A program made the translations under genes and the position numbers. Positions 22,793 through 24,249 of a stretch of 24,249 nt of DNA are shown piece after piece (positions within the stretch are counted from its first letter, which is position 1; the number at the start of each line of letters is the position of its first letter). The notes beneath the pieces are model-generated. The model did no database searches. It was not told where the DNA came from and worked only from the letters and a program-made list of their open reading frames with translations. Origin of the DNA: Methanocorpusculum sp. (GTDB lineage Archaea > Halobacteriota > Methanomicrobia > Methanomicrobiales > Methanocorpusculaceae); NCBI GenBank assembly GCA_029987395.1, contig DALTVX010000006.1:1-24249 (forward strand), in the 5' to 3' direction.

Positions 22793-23101
22793 GATTGTTT
22801 ATTTCCAAAAATTTCAGAGAATACCTGTGCTAGGTATCGCGATTATGCGATGTGAACGTTGCATGTCATGAAATGTCAGGACCGTGCGCATACGTTTGGT
22901 ATTTGTTTTGGCTGTTTGTGCAAAAACGCCCTCTTTTACGGCGCGGTGGTGTCCTTAAGGTCCCTGATGATTGAAAAGCGCATAAAATGACCGAGATCAT
23001 GTACAAAATACGATACGATATGGTGATTTGATCCGAAGCATGCGCAGATATTTATCTTATTTTACTACTGAACATCTCCTGCTCTTTTTGCTGCAGTCTA
23101 G

Positions 23102-23125
23102 AAAAAAAGCTGGAAAAATTCCAGC
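23102..23125 (-). terminator. Terminator-like hairpin on the minus strand with no gene before it
   Basis: GCTGGAA-AAA-TTCCAGC (23109-23125) is a perfect 7-bp hairpin. Read on the minus strand it is followed directly by seven T residues (plus-strand A-run 23102-23108). No minus-strand ORF lies between it and mcrB, so if functional it would end a non-coding or antisense transcript. Confidence 0.5.
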
Positions 23126-23472
23126 AATACCAGAGATATACATTTTTAACGCTAAAAAATCACTTGGCAGACACGAAGTCGAGAGGGGACGTGATATATT
23201 CTATATAGAATCATCTGTGCCTACCGCATGAATTTTGTCCTTGATACTAGGACCAAAACGCTAGGCCGAAAGATCTGAATCAGCCTATTTGTAATATTTC
23301 TGTATTTAATCGTATCACTTTATTCAATATAAATTCGTCAGATTCGATTCTCGGTATGTTCATATCCATGTCCCAATGAAATGCCATCAATAGAGTACGT
23401 TTGACTAATAAAGCAAGATATATAACATTTCACAAAAAACATGTATGAAGAACTGGAGATATTTTTGACACT

Positions 23473-23601
23473 GATATATTAATTAATATTATTTTGTGTT
23501 AATTAACTATGTTGGTAAAATAGGTCTGTCCAATCTCCTTGGAACAGATTTTGTCCTATTAAATAAAACTCCGTTCGGTAAAAAGCATGCGATTTGCATG
23601 C
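23473..23601 (+). promoter_or_regulatory. mcr operon promoter region and structured leader
   Basis: GATATATTAA (23473-23482) is a good TATA candidate and would give a leader of about 115-120 bases. A second AT box (TATTAAATAA, 23557-23566) would give about 35. Between and after them are a hairpin TCTGTCC...GGAACAGA (23525-23548) and a perfect stem GCATGC-GATTT-GCATGC (23585-23601) just ahead of the AGGT ribosome site (23612-23615). The palindrome GTTAATTAAC (23498-23507) may be an operator or part of the core promoter. Confidence 0.5.
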
Positions 23602-23622
23602 CAGTATAAACAGGTAAACATT

Positions 23623-24249
23623 ATGGCAAAATACAAGGATGTCATCGATTTATATGATGACAATGGTAAACTCCTTCGGAGTAATATTTCCCTTGAGCGG
23701 ATCAGCCCGCTTGTAAATCCAGCAGTCAAGAAGATCATCGACGACACGAAACGTTCCGTTGCAGTCAACCTCGGTGGCATGCAGGAAGGTCTGAAATCCG
23801 GTAAGATCGGTAAACACCAGCAGATCCTTGGTCGTGAACTCAACCTTGATATCCTTGGAAATATCGATGCGATCGAAGCAAAGATCAAAGAGTACGTCTC
23901 TGTTGAGTCAGGCGACGACACCGAGATCAAACGCTACAACGGCGGGAAACTCCTTTTAGTTAAAGTCCCCTCAGCTCGTATTGCAGCAGCAGCAACCTAC
24001 GATGCAGCTCTGACTTCGGTCGCAGCAGCAACCACCTATGCAGTTGTCGAGCAGTTCAACGTTGACATGTTCAACGCAAACACCGTCAAGGCAGCAGCAT
24101 TCGGTACATACCCAGTCACTATGGATCTCTCTGGAGGAGCATGTTCTATGATCATGTCCATCCCGCAGAACAACGAGTCACTTGGATATGCACTTCGTAA
24201 CATTCCGGCAAACCAGACCGTTATGATGACCCACAGAAACGCAATGCAG
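23623..24249 (+). CDS. mcrB: Methyl-coenzyme M reductase beta subunit (partial, N-terminal 209 residues)
   Basis: The frame starts MAKYKDVIDLYDDNGKLL and continues through ISPLVNPAVKKIIDDTKRS, VDMFNANTVKAAAFGTYP and LSGGACSMIMSIPQNNESLG, all typical of McrB. Mcr is the nickel-F430 enzyme that releases methane from methyl-coenzyme M and coenzyme B. In methanogens mcrB leads the mcrBDCGA operon. The window ends inside the gene after 209 of about 435 codons, with the frame open. The ATG follows AGGT at 23612-23615. Confidence 0.97.
   Translation, partial: MAKYKDVIDLYDDNGKLLRSNISLERISPLVNPAVKKIIDDTKRSVAVNLGGMQEGLKSGKIGKHQQILGRELNLDILGNIDAIEAKIKEYVSVESGDDTEIKRYNGGKLLLVKVPSARIAAAATYDAALTSVAAATTYAVVEQFNVDMFNANTVKAAAFGTYPVTMDLSGGACSMIMSIPQNNESLGYALRNIPANQTVMMTHRNAMQ

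Larger units (their letters stand above)
22793..23622. other. Long gene-poor region upstream of mcrB
   Basis: About 830 bases hold no convincing protein gene; the longest plus-strand frame (23028-23231) starts without a ribosome site and resembles nothing I know. A G+C-richer part at 22870-22970 contains complementary arms TCAGGACC (22876-22883) and GGTCCCTGA (22959-22967) and an inner CGCC/GGCG stem, so a structured RNA is possible. The right half is AT-rich and holds a minus-strand hairpin/T-run and the mcr promoter and leader. Confidence 0.6.

Noticed and set aside
22960..23072. Possible C/D box sRNA (TGATGA near 22964)
   Set aside because: The next CTGA is about 100 bases away and no terminal stem or paired C'/D' boxes are visible.
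23028..23231. 67-codon frame MIRSMRRYLSYFTTEHLL...
   Set aside because: There is no Shine-Dalgarno or TATA at a suitable distance, the composition is lysine/isoleucine-rich as expected from AT-rich DNA, it spans the perfect hairpin at 23109-23125 and I recognise no family.

Overview
The window is from a methanogenic archaeon, most like a member of the Methanomicrobiales and perhaps Methanocorpusculum; the genus is an inference from gene content only. The evidence is the start of mcrB (methyl-coenzyme M reductase) at the right edge, an F420-type formate dehydrogenase pair at the left edge, an FmdE protein, archaeal TATA boxes about 25-30 bases before several start codons, and a tRNA-Ala without an encoded CCA.

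Layout. 12-3288: fdhA-fdhB. 3515-4995 (minus): a two-gene operon of a DUF71 ATP-pyrophosphatase and a cobyric-acid-synthase-like protein that lacks the glutaminase half. 5181-5319: a long imperfect inverted repeat. 5499-6080 (minus): FmdE, divergent from a metal-chelate ABC locus at 6203-12416. That locus holds two tandem paralogous lipoprotein binding proteins, a FecCD permease, an ATPase with a very histidine-rich N-terminus, a TrmO/TsaA protein and a third binding protein. The third copy lies between a small fragment resembling the N-terminus of a CbiX/CfbA chelatase and a decayed second copy of the trmO 3' end, so this segment has been rearranged. 12653-12902: a stem-loop repeat array beside tRNA-Ala(GGC).

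13045-19402 carries a CcdA-like membrane protein, a purine nucleoside phosphorylase overlapping a DadD-type deaminase (salvage of SAM by-products), a three-gene operon (double NifX-like protein plus two MinD-type ATPases with inserted ferredoxins) and a DMT-family exporter. 19679-22775 is a glycine-betaine-type osmoprotectant ABC transporter (ATPase with CBS domains, permease, lipoprotein). After an 847-base gene-poor stretch, mcrB begins at 23623 and runs off the window.

How the genes fit together. Formate oxidation supplies reduced F420 for methanogenesis, which ends at Mcr. Several other genes serve metals and cofactors: molybdenum or tungsten (Fdh, FmdE), cobalt (cobamide-like amidation) and possibly nickel or another transition metal (histidine-rich ABC ATPase, chelatase fragment). 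The most unusual parts are the rearranged metal-uptake locus, the half-length CobQ/DUF71 pair, and the NifX-NifX plus twin ferredoxin-ATPase operon.
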